The position numbers and the translations under genes were made by a program. From positions 682,001 to 746,000 of the forward strand of contig CAWUHX010000022.1 of the NCBI GenBank assembly GCA_963922205.1: DNA of 64,000 bases, written 5' to 3'. The notes under the pieces are model-generated. The model was not told the DNA's origin. It saw only the letters and a list, made by a program, of their open reading frames with translations, and did no database searches. This document shows positions 24,141 to 36,149 of the stretch, piece by piece. How positions within the stretch are numbered: the stretch's first letter is position 1; each line of letters starts with the position of its first letter. Source of the DNA: Romanomermis culicivorax (Eukaryota > Nematoda > Enoplea > Mermithida > Mermithidae).

Positions 24141-24570
24141 TGGGTTAGGGTTAACCAATTTGGGGGTGGGAGTTCCCTCCCCCCCAACCCCGCCCCAATC
24201 ACGAGTATGGGCCATCATCGATTTGCCCATAAAATAGTCAAAAATATGCAAATTTTGCAAAAAATTGTCACAGGACACCCTGTTAGCAGTTTAAATATTC
24301 GATTTTATAGAAAACTACTAACATATTCGTAATCAGCGTCATGAGTTTAGTCCGAAATATACAAATTTTAAAAAATTTTGGAAAAAAATTCTGTTACCCC
24401 ATTGACTCCATAAGTGCCAAAAATTGAATCAATCTGAACTTCCTGAACAATTTTGGAGTTATTTAAATTTTCTCAGCATTCCATTTCTCATTGAGTCGTC
24501 GCGAATTATTCTCTCGAACAGTTTTTCTTATATCTCACTAACACGGTTAGTTGAAAAATAGGTTTGGCCC
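24141..24570. other. Repeat-flanking stretch, nothing coding
   Basis: A G/C-tract segment resembling the right end of the G-tract MITE family lies at 24135-24205 (GGTTGGGTTAGGGTTAACC, CCCCCCAACCCC). It is followed by plain AT-rich DNA. Confidence 0.4.
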
Positions 24571-24714
24571 CATACCTGTAAGAGGTCCGACCAGTTGGGG
24601 GAGAGGGGACCGAAAATTTTGGAGTGGTGGTCCCGAAATTTACAAAATTTTAGGGAGGGGTCGAAAGACCCCAGTCGAAAAAATTTCGAAAGTTTTCCCA
24701 AAAAAGGCCAAAAA

Positions 24715-25343
24715 AGCTACTTTTTTCCTGATGCTCTCATTTGTATTGACGCCGATTATGAGGCATTACGCTGTGATAGAAAAGGTCAGAATGGAGGTGG
24801 CGTTGCAGCTGTATATCGGGAAAATTTAAAGTTCAAAGTGTCAAAAATACCCCCCGAAAAATCTTTACCTGATGTTGTAACATTTGAAGTTATTTTGACT
24901 GATGTTAAACTTAAATTCATATTCTGTTATAGACCACCCAGATATGACATTGAACTTATGGGTAAATTTATACCGCTTTTTGAATTTTGTGTTGCAGATA
25001 ATTTCAAATGTATAATTCTTGGAGATTTTGATCTACCATCTTTGAAAAAGTGTGGATATACTTCTCATATTGACAATTTTACCTTTCCATTGCATAATTG
25101 TTTGACAAGAAATGGTTTTGAGCAATTTGTAACAAAACTAACTCGTGGCCATAATTTTTTTTGGACTTAGTATTCTGTAATTTCCCTGGTCTTGTGAATA
25201 ATTGCACGACAGGGGAAAATTTTTCCACGAGTGACCATTGTACTGTCAATTTTAGGATCAATGTTAGAATCAAGAATAAACTCATTTATGATGATAAATT
25301 TGATTTCAGGAAAGCTGATTACGAATCTCTTCAAATTTATTAG
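24715..25343 (+). pseudogene. LINE endonuclease domain (5'-truncated)
   Basis: Reads GQNGGGVAAVYREN, then FCYRPPRYD, ILGDFDLPSL, and after one frameshift DLVFCNFPGLVNN and SDHCTVNF. These are the second half of an EEP-type endonuclease, including the catalytic SDH motif. In LINEs this enzyme nicks target DNA to prime reverse transcription. The N-terminal catalytic blocks are absent. Confidence 0.85.
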
Positions 25344-26038
25344 GCAAAAGTCGATTGGACATATTTGTTTGAACAATGCATTACTGTCAATGACTTCTAC
25401 ATCTTTTTTTAGAACTAATGAAGAAATTAATACTGAAATTTGTTCCCAAAAAAAAAAATTCTCAAAAACCTCTAATTTGCCACTTTTTGAAATTGAAATC
25501 AATAATTAAAAACTTGTGGAAAAATTATGTTAAAAATCGTTAGCAATGCTAACAAAAATAGACTCAAACAATTCTAAAGTCTTGAAAACTGCAATGATCA
25601 AATATTATGCTAGAAAGGAAGAATGTTTGCTAAAATCGCAATCAAGGATTTTTACAGATTTATCAGTAATAAAACTCAGTTGAGACACACTATCCCTGTT
25701 ATTGTTTCTGGTGAGTCTGATACTGATGATAAAATGAAAAAAAGAAATATTCAACCAATATTTTGGATCTGTACTTATCTTGGACAATGAAAAATCCCTG
25801 AATATCCTCAAAAGCAGTTTAATAAAGATTTACATATCAAACAAATTTGATTTCTTAAGAGTAATATTGACTCTAAAATATTTGAAGCCTACACTGTCTC
25901 TTGGTTCTGATGGTCTGTGTGCCTTTTTCCTGAAAAAATTATATCAAGTTTTGGCAGAACATTTGAGAACAATTTTTGAAATTCCATTTAGAACTGGATA
26001 ATTACCAGATATTTGGAAAACATCAAATGTATAGTACC

Positions 26039-27500
26039 TAGGGCTTTTCTGAGATCTCAATCTCGACAAATCTCAGTATTTTTCACATCTCGATTTCGTA
26101 TATTCGATTTCCGCAGATCTCGATCTCGGTATTTTTAAAGATTTTATCCGAGATATTATTCGAGATTTTTTACATAATTTAGAAAATAATAAGATGTATT
26201 AATTTTAATTTTTTAAAGATTTTTTGAGAAGGGTCAACACGTCAACTTTCTCAACTTTTTTAAACGTTTGTTCTTTTTTTTATGTGAATTCAATTCAAAA
26301 GCTTCATGGAAGTATTTTTGGAAAAGTTCTACGCTTCTGACTCATTGCTTTTTGGTCATATTTATGAAAGGTTATGAACAAATAAATGGTTTAAAATTTT
26401 TCGAATGATAAATTTCTAGAAATGACGATTTATGAACACAAAATTTAAATCTGATTTTTGAAATATATGATCAGAATGATTATCAGAATGCTTTAAAAAG
26501 CTCAAAAACACTTAAATAAAGCATCTGTGAGCCTTTTCAAGCGAAAAAACGAGGATTTTAAGATTTTAAAGGATTTATGTAAAATTTGATCCCTTTCCAC
26601 ATTTGTGGGAAAAGGTTCGTGGAAAAAAAACAGTGGACCAAAGTGGATAAGTGCCATTATTTTAATTATCATTATTATGTATTTCTTAACTTAGGCGCAG
26701 CTTTAAACATGTATGCCTTCATTTATCACTCAATCTATAATAGTTTTTATCATGCTAAACGTATTATATCATGTTTTGACTGCTAATCTCCAATATTTTA
26801 TCATGATATTTAATGAAAATTCACATTTTTTCCTTGACGCAGTTTTTGAGAAAGATCAATACTTCAAGTCCCTAAGCTTTTTGTAGTGATTATTTCCTTC
26901 CTAACGTTAAATCAATTTAAAAGCTTTATGGAAGTAGTTTTTGGAAATTTCTACTACTCTTGCTCATATCTTTTCAGCCAAGTTCATGAGAGTTTGCGCT
27001 AAAGTGCATGCATAATTGCATAAAATTTTCAATGATCAAATGATTTATATTTTTTGGTATTATGTCTAGTGCATGGTCAGAAAATGTCGTTCTAGCACAT
27101 GTTTATCGCTTTTAAACATGAACATATTATAGATTAAGATTAGATGTTTTATCTTGCACTGTTTTCTTAAAGAATTTGAATAATTTGATGAAAACCAAAG
27201 TTAATGTCGATTACGTTTGGTGGCTAACTAAAAATTGATAAAATGTGGATTTCTGGGAGCTTGACAATGTTGTGCATCACGTAAATTGAAATTAGGCCTG
27301 GAAAACCTCTCTGGGCGAAATATATTGTAAAAAAATTGTATATAGAAAAGAAAATCGTATATAGAAAAGAATTGTAGAAAATCTCGATCTCGATCTCGCT
27401 TGATATCGAATAAAATAAAATTTAAATCTCGATCTCCAACATACTGGAGTTCCATTCTCGATCTCGACTTCTCCAAAAATTTGATCTCGGAACAGCCCTA
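26039..27500. mobile_element. Non-autonomous hAT element, 1462 bp
   Basis: Ends TAGGGCTTTTCTGAGATC and, inverted, TAGGGCTGTTCCGAGATC. A perfect 8-bp duplication ATAGTACC flanks it (26031-26038, 27501-27508). Both subterminal regions carry repeated ATCTCGATCTCG words. The interior has no transposase but includes a segment (26520-26640) shared with 33509-33640. Confidence 0.9.
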
Positions 27501-27508
27501 ATAGTACC

Positions 27509-27953
27509 TATTTTCAAAAAAAGGACCCAGCAAAGGTAGAAAACTATAGACCAGTTTCTTTATGTTATGTCTCATGCAAGGTTATGGAAAGTATTATAAA
27601 GGTAGACCTGATGGCTTATTTTGAGTCAAATAATTTTCTGAATGATACACAATTTGGATTTAGAAAGAAAAAATCATGTGTTCTTCAGCTTTTAAGTTGT
27701 AAAACATCATGGGCTAAAAATTTGGATAAAAAAGTAGCAACAGATTCAAATTATATCGACTTTCAAAAAGCATTTGATACTGTTTCTCATGAAAAACTGG
27801 TCGGAAAATTAGCTTCCTATGGCATATCTGGTTTTTTATTGAGATGGTTACTTGGTTTTTTATTTAATAGGACTCAACAGGTAAAAATTGGCAATTGCTT
27901 CTCTAATCCAATTAAGGTTATTTGTGGGGTTCCTCAGGGTAGTGTATTGGGAC
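27509..27953 (+). pseudogene. LINE reverse transcriptase, N-terminal half
   Basis: Shows ENYRPVSL, FGFRKKKSC, motif A with DFQKAFDTVSHEKL, FNRTQQVKI and motif B GVPQGSVLG. The catalytic aspartate of motif A is present (DFQKAFD). The hAT element at 27954 cuts the frame directly after GSVLG. Reading resumes at 29775 with the GPTLF of the same motif. Confidence 0.92.
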
Positions 27954-29766
27954 TAGTGATGGACCGATGCATCGGCCGATTGTTGCGTTTTTCTGCTATC
28001 AGCCGATTATTTGGCAACTTTTTGTTACAATGAATGCAGGTGCATATGCATAAAAAACAGATTGTTCACATACATATTTTACAGTTACCTTAGTAAATAC
28101 ATTATTTTTTTGTGAAAATGGTTGTTTTAATGTCTGGCATATTTGCCCTGTATTGCTATTGATGAACTAGATAACAAGAATTTGACAAGCTATGGATGGG
28201 ATATTTTAGCTGTCGCGGTAAGAATATACTTTAATACATGTATAATGTATCCACACCTTAGATAATTATGTTTTGGCAGCTTGTCAATTTGTTAAAACCT
28301 TTTGCAGAAACTGTAAAAATCTATGAATCTAAAAACGCCTGTATTTGGGAGGAAATAGCTGAAGAAAAGTAAGCTAGATTTTGTGCCTAAAATTTTTTGA
28401 AAAACATAAATTAAAGAATCGTATGATTAAGAATTTTACGACTCAATCCACAATTTCAACTTTCCTGGATTGGGTTTATTGAAGGAGGAATTGTCGGGGA
28501 AAATGAATCAATATTTTTATAGAAATGATAATCGAGCCCACTTTAAACCCATTGAAGACAATAGGCTTCATGCTTTGGCATCTTTACTAGATCCTAGATT
28601 AAAAAAATGGATTGAAATTTGAAATATAACACATATTGATCATACAAATCAAAATTAAATAATTTAGGCTTTCTGTGATCCTCAAGCAGAAGACAAAGCT
28701 GAACTATAGTCTGTTTTCTATAAAATGATTCCGAATAGAAAACTGACACAAATCAGTATCATTGTCAAAATCGTTTACATAAAGCCCTTATTCTAAATTT
28801 TTCACTCAAAAAATTGTTAAAGGTTAGGTCAGTATGCTCACCAATGTCCATTTCTATATAATATATAGTTCATCAAAAAATCGTGAAAATCTAGAATACT
28901 ACTTACATTTCACTTTCATTATTTAGAGCATTTCAAGAAAAAACGACTACACTTTGGCTAGAATGGTTGTCGATCAAGAACAACAAAATCAACGCTTTTC
29001 TGAAAATATGGTTCAAAAATTTGAATGAATCTTCAAACTCATTCTCCAAACTTTCTCAGTAAGCCACAATTGATACTAATGTAAAAAATTCAAGCATTTA
29101 CACAAAATTGACCAATTTCCGGTACTATTTGGGCATTGCAAGTTTATCAAATGAGCTGTAGCCCGAAAAATATGCAATGTCAACATTTGAGCAAGCAAAA
29201 GCCATTGTTTTGGAATACATTACTAGAATAGTGGAAGTAAAATGCTGCAACAAAACCAGAATTAGCTAATGTGAGTCAAAATAGTGTGCAGTTGAAAATG
29301 AGTTTCATTATGAAAAAACTTTCTTTAGCCTTCCATGAAATTTTCATCAGCTCCAATTGGGTCAGTAGCTAGTGAATGATCATTTTAAAAAGTAAAAGAT
29401 GTTAGAAGTGGAAAAAGATTCCGTTTATTGCTGAGATTGGATTCAATAGTGCAAACTGGAAAAACAAGCTGAAGTTGAAGAAGCTTCTAGTGAACTCAGC
29501 AATCAAAGTGAAGGTAGTACAACAGATGCCCTTGTTGATGACCAATTGGATGAATGAAATGTTGTTAATTGTTCAATGTTGAAAATGTCAGCAGAACTTT
29601 GTGAATAATTCATAATAATTTCAAATTTATTACAGTGTAGCAACTTCAGGTTGCATTTTGTACATGTTAGAGCCGATGCATCAGCAATCGGCTGATGCCA
29701 TCTGTGACCCTGGCTGATGCATGGGCATCGGCGGATGGCAAACTTTTGGCCATCGGTCCATCACTA
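27954..29766 (+). mobile_element. hAT element with transposase relic, 1813 bp
   Basis: Ends TAGTGATGGACCGATG and CATCGGTCCATCACTA are perfectly inverted over 16 bp. A perfect 8-bp duplication ATTGGGAC flanks it (27946-27953, 29767-29774). Subterminal repeats of GCATCGGCCGAT and CGGCTGATGC type lie near both ends. The interior contains decayed hAT transposase blocks: KPFAETVKIYES near 28295, KPIEDNRLHALASLLDPRLKK near 28546, AFCDPQAEDKAE near 28672 and PEKYAMSTFEQAK near 29165. Introns or deletions separate them. Confidence 0.92.
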
Positions 29767-29774
29767 ATTGGGAC

Positions 29775-30311
29775 CAACATTGTTCTAAATTTTCATAAAT
29801 GATATATTTGATGGTATTAGCAGTGAAAATAATCTTTTTACTGATGATGTGAATATATTCAATGCTACAGAAAATGCTAAAGTACTACAAGGCGACCTTG
29901 TCAAAGCTTATGAATGGTCATTGAAATGGCAATCATCTACCTCTCTGGAAAAATGCTCTGTTTTGTATCTTGGGAGTAATAAGCCCAAAATTATTATATA
30001 AACGATTTTCTGAATCCTACTATTCCAGAGATGGAAGGATCTTGGTGTTATGTTCAATGAAAAATTGTGAGCAACTGCCCATTGTAATTATGTGATTGAA
30101 AAAAACATCTAGGGTGGCAAATTTGATTTTAAAATGTTTTCACACTAACTTCAATGAATTAAAAATCAGGGCTTTTGAATCCTATGTTCTCCTTATTCTG
30201 GAATATGGTTCACTACTCTGGAATTCTTGTCTGATTGGGGATACTAAATTGGTTGAAAAAGTTGAACGAAGGTTTACAAAAAGACTTTTTTGGTTATAAA
30301 GATTTAAGCTA
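29775..30311 (+). pseudogene. LINE reverse transcriptase, motif C and thumb
   Basis: Reads GPTLF, then FINDIFDGISS, the catalytic motif LFTDDVNIF (an FADD variant), WQSSTSLEKCSVLYLG, and after frameshifts FESYVLLILEYGSLLWNS and VEKVERRFTKRLF. The order is as in CR1/Jockey RTs. Confidence 0.9.
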
Positions 30312-31921
30312 CAGTACGGGACAAATTTGTTGCAGCACCAGTAATCTTTTGGTGAATGTCTTGGCAATATACTGGGTCTTTACTGGTAGAAATTTCGAGA
30401 TGAAATGGTGGATTACTGGTGCTTTACTAGTTGATAAGTTTGGCGGCCATGACGCATTACTAGTGGATTACTGGTAACATACTTCAATAAAATACACGCA
30501 TACTATTTATACGCAAATAATCAATACAATGTCCATAGTTTTGGCCTTCATTCTGCTTTGCATTTTTCTCCTTAACAAAAATACGGACGTCCGCCATCCT
30601 CATGAATATTAATGAATCGAAAAGCATTTAGTTGTTTTCTTGCCTGAAAGTTGTGTAATGAAAAAAGACCAGCAAGGAGGAATGGGCTTTTATTGTGACC
30701 ATTTCAGCTACTGAGCATTTCAGCTACTGAATACTTCCAGTTAAATATGAACTGATACTTGCTTTGTAAGTTTTAGTTTAGACGCGTTTAAAGATGCATA
30801 CTATAATGTCATCAAATCAGAAAGATAATGACCATCAATTTTCAGATAGAAGGAATTTGTGCAGTTTTTGTGTGACTTTTCTTTTCTTTTCAAATTTTTT
30901 TCGGTTTCCTACTTGGGAAAGGTGAACATTGAGCAGGCTGTGTTTAGACAAATGACAGTCCATGTGAAGAGTTTTTTTGACAATTTTTGACTTAAAGTTC
31001 GTTATGCTTATGGTTCCTTTTGAGAACCATAGTGAAAGCTATTTTTAGCTTTCATCAAAAAGACAATTACACATTAAAGTGCATTAAAGTTTGAAGCATA
31101 CTGAGATGTGGTCTATTTTTAAATGTAGAAAAACCATAATTCTTTCTTGTTTTCAACCCGAATTTTCCAAATAAATATACTTAAAGGTTGATGTTCTATC
31201 ATGTTCATGTGTATAAACAATAGCGGGTATTTAATTTCTGATGTGTGTCTCGATTTGGCCAGAAGCACATTTCATCAACTGAGACTGATACAGTCTTTGT
31301 TTATGGAAGTTTTCTGTAATTTCAGGCATCAATACTATTTTAGTTATAATTTTTCATGTAAAGTGTAAACAAATCAGTTCAAGTAATACTTTAATAGTAG
31401 AATTAAAAATGTACATTTTGATTGCTTTTGGAAAAGTTATCAATTCAAAATAAAAACAGATAAATACAAATAAATGAGTGGTGGATAAATCAAGACATAG
31501 ATGAAAACACTACATTGATGCATGCAGTGTCTGTTTAATTTCACTAAAATTGTACAGTAGCTTCAATGCTAAGTGGCAGAATGCCGACAATAAAACGCCA
31601 TTTCTCCTTTTTGCTTCATTTATATTCATGAGGATGGTGGATGCCCATATTTTTGTGAAGGAGAAAAACGCAAAGCAGATAGAAGGCTAAAAATTTGGAC
31701 ATTGTATTGATTATTTGCATATAAATAGTATGCGTACATATTTTATTGAAGTATGTTACCAGTAATCCACCAGTAATGCATCATGGCCACCAAACTTGTC
31801 AACTAGTAAAGCACCAGTAATCCACTATTTCATCTCGAAATTTCTACCAGTAAACACCCAGTATATCCCCAAGGCATCCACCAAAAGATTACTGGTGCTG
31901 CAATGAATTTGTCTCGCACTG
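30312..31921. mobile_element. TA-flanked non-autonomous element with about 300-bp inverted ends
   Basis: Length 1610 bp. TA dinucleotides flank it (30310-30311 and 31922-31923). The ends CAGTACGGGACAAATT and CAGTGCGAGACAAATT begin an inverted match of about 300 bp, reaching CGCCATCCTCATGAATAT (30593) and ATATTCATGAGGATGG (31622). Internal repeats of GATTACTGGTG / CACCAGTAATC occur. There is no transposase. TA duplication and CAGT ends fit Tc1/mariner-type mobilisation. Confidence 0.88.
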
Positions 31922-31923
31922 TA

Positions 31924-32240
31924 TAAGGAGCGCCTCGATAAATCTGGCCTTGATGACCTTGCATTGAGACGTGTGTGTATCAACTTATCTTACATGTTCT
32001 TAATTTTGAAATTTAAAGTTATTCCACCTGATTTATTTTTCACCTTGAGTCCATTCAATTATCGCATGTCCAACTTATTTAAATTGTGTAAATTGAAATA
32101 AGTCTAATGCTTTAAAACATGATTTTCGCTTGCAAAATATTGATGTTTGGAATTCCTTACCCAATGATATCATTTGTTCGAACAATATGCCTTGTTTTCA
32201 GTCTAAATTGAGTTATTTTTTAAAGCTCAATTCGCACGTG
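31924..32240 (+). pseudogene. LINE C-terminal block
   Basis: Reads YKERLDKSGLDDLALRR (compare the LINE consensus ERLxxLGLxSLExRR), FKVIPPDLFF, and later VWNSLPNDIICSNN, FQSKLSYFLKLN. This continues directly from 30311 across the TA-flanked insertion. The reading frame ends shortly before the 3' tail. Confidence 0.88.
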
Positions 32241-32410
32241 CTTTTGTCAGGTCCATGAGCTTTTCTGTATTATTCGTATTTACTCTTGTATTTATTGGCA
32301 TTTAATAAATTTCTTTCTTTCAATTTTTCCTAGTTTGGTGGGGGGTTGGGTATAGGGTTGACCAAAGTTGTGGTGGGCATCTCCCCAGCCCTCCCCCAAT
32401 TACAGGTATG

Positions 32411-33298
32411 TTGGGCACGATTTTTACAAAAAATTAATGCGTAAGCATTAAACATTAACTTTTTAGCAAACTTTAGGCCTAAAACCTTCCCGCAGTTTTC
32501 AGTATGTTTCTAGTAGAAAAATTTTGTTGTGCTATTGGCACAAAGTTTTTAGCTTCTTGTGCCAATTGGCACAAATATATGTGCAGAAAAATATGCTGAA
32601 CTCCTGAGTCCATCTACGAAGCATTAAAGAGCGAGATCCATCATCAATTTGATTGGTGAAAAAATTTAATACTTTCAATTGATTGGTCGAAAACTTGTAG
32701 TCTACTCCTTCCTAACCATGAATCCAAGCCTAAGCCTAAGCCTAAGCCAGAAAATTTGCCAGAAACAACTCACATAAATTAATCAGTAGAGAAATTAAAA
32801 TTCTTTATACCATTGCTACAGTAATAGCGAATTAAAAAATATTTCGGTTAATTACATATATCTCAGCAAAGAAACAACCAATTTAAGCGTACGATAGTGA
32901 ATCTTGCATAATTATCAATTGTCTTCAACATAGCCTTGCGACATTTTAATATCACTCCCGTTTTTTCATTTCGGTATCATAGTTTACTGTAGCCAAAAAT
33001 TTCAAATACTGCCTTCTTGATAGTTACGGAACTTTTCAGAGCAGACTTTCTCATTTGGCATGAATCAGGTTACGTCTTATTGAACTCTATCACACGAAAC
33101 ATAGATTTTCTGATAGGAAAAAGAATGCTGATTCTGAATCTACTTTTGTTTTTTTCCGATGTGTAGTATATTTAGAACTATGTGTTCCAGAATACGAACT
33201 ATTCAATTATCACCTGAATCGACGTGAACTGTAAAAATCAATAAATTTTTTCAACCAATCAAAACGATGACAGGTGTTGCTTCGCAATGCTTTCCAGT
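32411..33298. other. AT-rich stretch with a short GCCTAA run
   Basis: No gene was recognised. At 32727-32749 there are three and a half copies of GCCTAA, the complement of TTAGGC. TTGTGCCAATTGGCACAA (32557-32574) is a perfect 18-bp palindrome. Confidence 0.5.
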
Positions 33299-33507
33299 CA
33301 TACCTGTAAGACCTCCAACCATTTGGAGGGGGGGGGTTAATCCGGAATTTTAGGGGGGGGGGGGTAGAAAAAGTCAAAATTTTTCCCAAAAAGGCCAAAA
33401 AACATACAATTTTTTGCAAATTTTTTCAATTTTTTCCAAACTGGGGGGGGGGGGGTTGGGTGATGTTTAGTACATGGTTGGCCAAACCTCACCTAAGTAC
33501 AGGTATG
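33299..33507 (+). mobile_element. G-tract MITE copy
   Basis: Starts CATACCTGTAAGACCTCC and ends GTACAGGTATG, with the same interior as the copy at 8881. The flanking octamers (TTTCCAGT and TCTGTAAG) do not match, so one flank was rearranged after insertion. Confidence 0.85.
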
Positions 33508-33881
33508 TCTGTAAGCACTTTTAAGCGAAAAAACGAGGATTTCGAGACGCAAAAAATTTTTTCCCCACGTGGAAAAAAAATTTGATACCTTTCCACATTT
33601 GTGGAAAGAAGTTCGTGAAAAAAAACAATGGGCCGAATAAAGGCTGTGGCTATCTGCCACCTGTATAGCCCGGCGGATATACAGATTGCAGTCTGTTTAG
33701 ACAAGCGGCTATACAGCACTGTTTTTTTCCTCGAAGATTTTTTCCACATGAAAACCGTAACCAAAATTTTTTTCCTCATTTTCCAAAAATTTTCCTCATT
33801 TTTAAAAACGTTTATCAGGTGGCTACGGATGCTTTTTTATGAATTTTAGGAGCATACCCAAGCATTTTGTTGTCTTTGGAG

Positions 33882-35017
33882 CAGGGTTGGCAAAAACCAA
33901 ACTTTTGAAATTTCGACTTTTTGGTTTTTTAGTGGTTTTTTGGTTTTTCTATGGTTTTTAGTGGTTTTTTCTGGTTTAATTCTTTAGAATGTTTGGTACA
34001 TAAAAATAACTATGTAAAAAACTGCTGGAAGCTCCCTGTATCATCTAAGACTAGTTAGGGAGCCGTAAAATGGCAGCTAGAAGTATTAATCTTATGGGAA
34101 GTGTCATTTTATGCTATAGGAAATCCCTATTTAGCAATAGAAATACAGTAATAGTGGGCACATAAAAAAGGAACCATGAGTGAAGAACACAAGAAAAGTA
34201 AAAATGGAACAGAACATGCGATATGTAAGGGGCAAATTCAAAGAAAAGAAGAAAAATTACAAATAAAGAGAAATATACAATACACAATGTACATAATCAA
34301 AACTCAAAAGAAATCAACTACAGAATTGTATCAATGCATCACATATTTACACATGCACAGAAAAGTTGACATGACACAATTTTTAAGTATACCGTTTTCG
34401 ATAAAAGGGTTTTAAATTGATAGATTATTCAAAAGCTCCTCTCTTTGTTAACCTACAGTATGCTTAACTGATTTGTATAAAATTTTATCATTGTTGTCTC
34501 ATTTATATTTTGAAATTTCGAGCTAAGAAAATTAAAAAGCTTACCGTAACAATAAATTCGGTATATTAAATTCAATCATGTTTTATAACATTTTGATGAT
34601 GATATGGATCAAGAGGTGTCACCCCGTATGGTCGAATTACACTCCACGAAAGATTTAGCATCTACTTTTTTGTGAGCAAATTATAGCAAAGTTGACTCAT
34701 GTACTAAATGTGTGATTGCAAGATAGATACAAAGGATATCGATTGATTTATATTACATCCTTTGAGTACGAAATGTATCATAAAAATACGACTTTTTTCT
34801 ACTTTGTAGTGAAGTCAATTCAACTAATTTAATTGTTTTGTTGATTTAGATAGACACCAATACATGCCTAGAAGATCTACTAATGTGAAAAAACAGTTTC
34901 CCAATGATTTTGGAAAAAAACCAAAAAAACCAAAAAACCAGAGATTTTCCAATTTTCTGGTTTTTTTAAAAAACCAAAAAAACCAAAAACCAAAAAACCA
35001 AAGCCTTGCCAACCCTG
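33882..35017. mobile_element. hAT-like element with GGTTTTTTGG-rich ends
   Basis: Ends CAGGGTTGGCAAAAACC and GCCTTGCCAACCCTG are inverted. Both subterminal regions are built of repeated TGGTTTTTTGG / CCAAAAAACC words. The flanking octamers CTTTGGAG and CTTTTTGG match only partly. Length is 1136 bp. No transposase was recognised. Confidence 0.65.
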
Positions 35018-35019
35018 CT

Positions 35020-35379
35020 TTTTGGCAAATTTTTTAAATTTTTTCTCAACTGGGGCGGGGGTTGGGGGGGGGGGGGTAAATGATTTTGGGTACTTGGGTT
35101 GGCCAAGTTGGGGGGGGGCCCCCCCCCCAACCCCTCGCCCATGTACAGGTATGCTGTAAGACCTCCGACCAGTTGGGGAGGGGGGGGGGTAAAACCGAAA
35201 TTTGGGGGAGGGGTAGAAAAAAGTCGAAATTTTTCCCAAAAAAGGCCAAGAAACATACACTTTTTTGCAAATTTTTTCCAAACTGGGGAGGGATTTGGAG
35301 GGGGGTAAATGATTTTGGGTACAGGGTTGGCCAAGTTGGGGGGGGGGTCCCCACTCCCCCCAAGTACAGGTAAGGTATG
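35020..35379 (+). mobile_element. Two tandem G-tract MITE copies
   Basis: The first copy lacks its left half and runs from TTTTTTCTCAACTGGGG to TACAGGTATG (35150). The second follows at once with CTGTAAGACCTCCGACC (35151) and ends CAAGTACAGG (about 35370). Both have long G and C runs and the TTTCCCAAAAAAGGCC block. Confidence 0.8.
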
Positions 35380-35394
35380 GTCAAGATTGTACCC

Positions 35395-35565
35395 GTCGTG
35401 ACCGGCGCGAAGCGCCGAAAATTTTGAGATTTTGACTCTTTTAAGTCCACCAAAGCGCATCTTTTCAGTTTTGAATTCCCCAAAAAACGATATCCAAATT
35501 TTTTTCCTCATTCCGAAATTTTTTTCCTCAAAAGACCCCATTGGAGGAAAAAAAACGGTGCTATG
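35395..35565 (+). repeat. GCG-hairpin dispersed repeat, copy C
   Basis: GACCGGCGCGAAGCGCCG, AAAATTTTGAGATTTTGACTC, AAGTCCACCAAAGCGCATC, TTTTGAATTCCCC, TTTCCTCATTCCGAAATTTTT and CAAAAGACCCCATTGGAGG occur in the same order as at 23885. The first part of the unit is missing. Confidence 0.65.
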
Positions 35566-35879
35566 CTATACAGATTGTGTTTTGCTAATACATATATGCG
35601 TATATATACAGTAAACTGTGGCATCAAGTTAAGAAACATTAAAACCTGTCGACAAAAATCAAATTGACAGTTTCGCAAAGTATAGAATTGATAGTCCCGC
35701 AAGTACATAAGTATATTGAAACTAGTGTAATGATTTTCATGGGGAAAAATTACTTTACTCGAATATCAGAACCCAAAAATAACATTTTTCAAATTGTAGT
35801 AGCTTTCCACCTCATCATCGTGCAGATGTTACAAACGAAAAATCGGTTTAATAAGCCTATCTTTATGATTTTTTGGTGG

Positions 35880-36113
35880 AAGAAATTTTCGATTGCGAGG
35901 AGTTTAATGGATGCGGTCACTTTACACAAAGATCATTCAAGGTGTAAACAAGCGTATTTTTGTGGTTTTTTGGTGGGACGGGTTTTCGACCACGGGGAAT
36001 TCAATAGATGAGGTCGCTTTACACAAAAGAGTATCCCGCGATGTAAACAAGCATATTTCCGCGAATTTTTAGGTGAAGGGTTTTCTGACCTTGCGGAATT
36101 TAATGGACGCAGT
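35880..36113 (+). repeat. Tandem repeat of about 98 bp, left part
   Basis: Units share GGAATTTAATGGATGCGGTCACTTTACACAAA, GTGTAAACAAGC and TTTTTGGTG-GGGTTTTC. Unit starts are near 35896, 35993 and 36093. The array is interrupted at 36113 by the LTR element and resumes at 43659. Confidence 0.75.
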
Positions 36114-36146
36114 TGTAATGTAGATGCTAATGCATCAGTGTAAATA
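36114..36146 (+). repeat. 5' LTR remnant of element 1
   Basis: The first 33 bp are identical to the start of the 3' LTR at 42797 (TGTAATGTAGATGCTAATGC and onward). The match ends abruptly in a T-run, marking an internal deletion. Confidence 0.9.
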
Positions 36147-36149
36147 TTT

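Larger units (their letters stand above)
24715..32318 (+). mobile_element. CR1/Jockey-type LINE, broken and carrying three insertions
   Basis: Pieces in order: endonuclease (24715-25343), a decayed linker (25344-26038), RT N-terminal part and motif A (27509-27953), RT motif C and thumb (29775-30311), C-terminal block (31924-32240), then a short 3' tail with AATAAATTTCTTTCTTT. The gaps are three later transposons with target duplications. Frameshifts and stops occur throughout. The 5' end of the LINE (start of the endonuclease) is missing, as is usual for 5'-truncated insertions. Confidence 0.9.
24571..32410 (+). mobile_element. G-tract MITE split by a LINE (outer boundary of the nested stack)
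   Basis: The left half (24571-about 24714) starts CATACCTGTA and runs to TTTTCCCAAAAAAGGCC. The right half (about 32319-32410) runs from TTCAATTTTTCC through TTGGGTATAGGGTTG to TACAGGTATG. Together they make one MITE of the 8881 family. The outer octamers TTTGGCCC and TTGGGCAC agree at six of eight positions, a worn target duplication. The LINE sits between the halves. Confidence 0.8.

Noticed and set aside
33291-33515. 8-bp target duplication around the MITE at 33299
   Set aside because: Flanking octamers TTTCCAGT and TCTGTAAG do not match.
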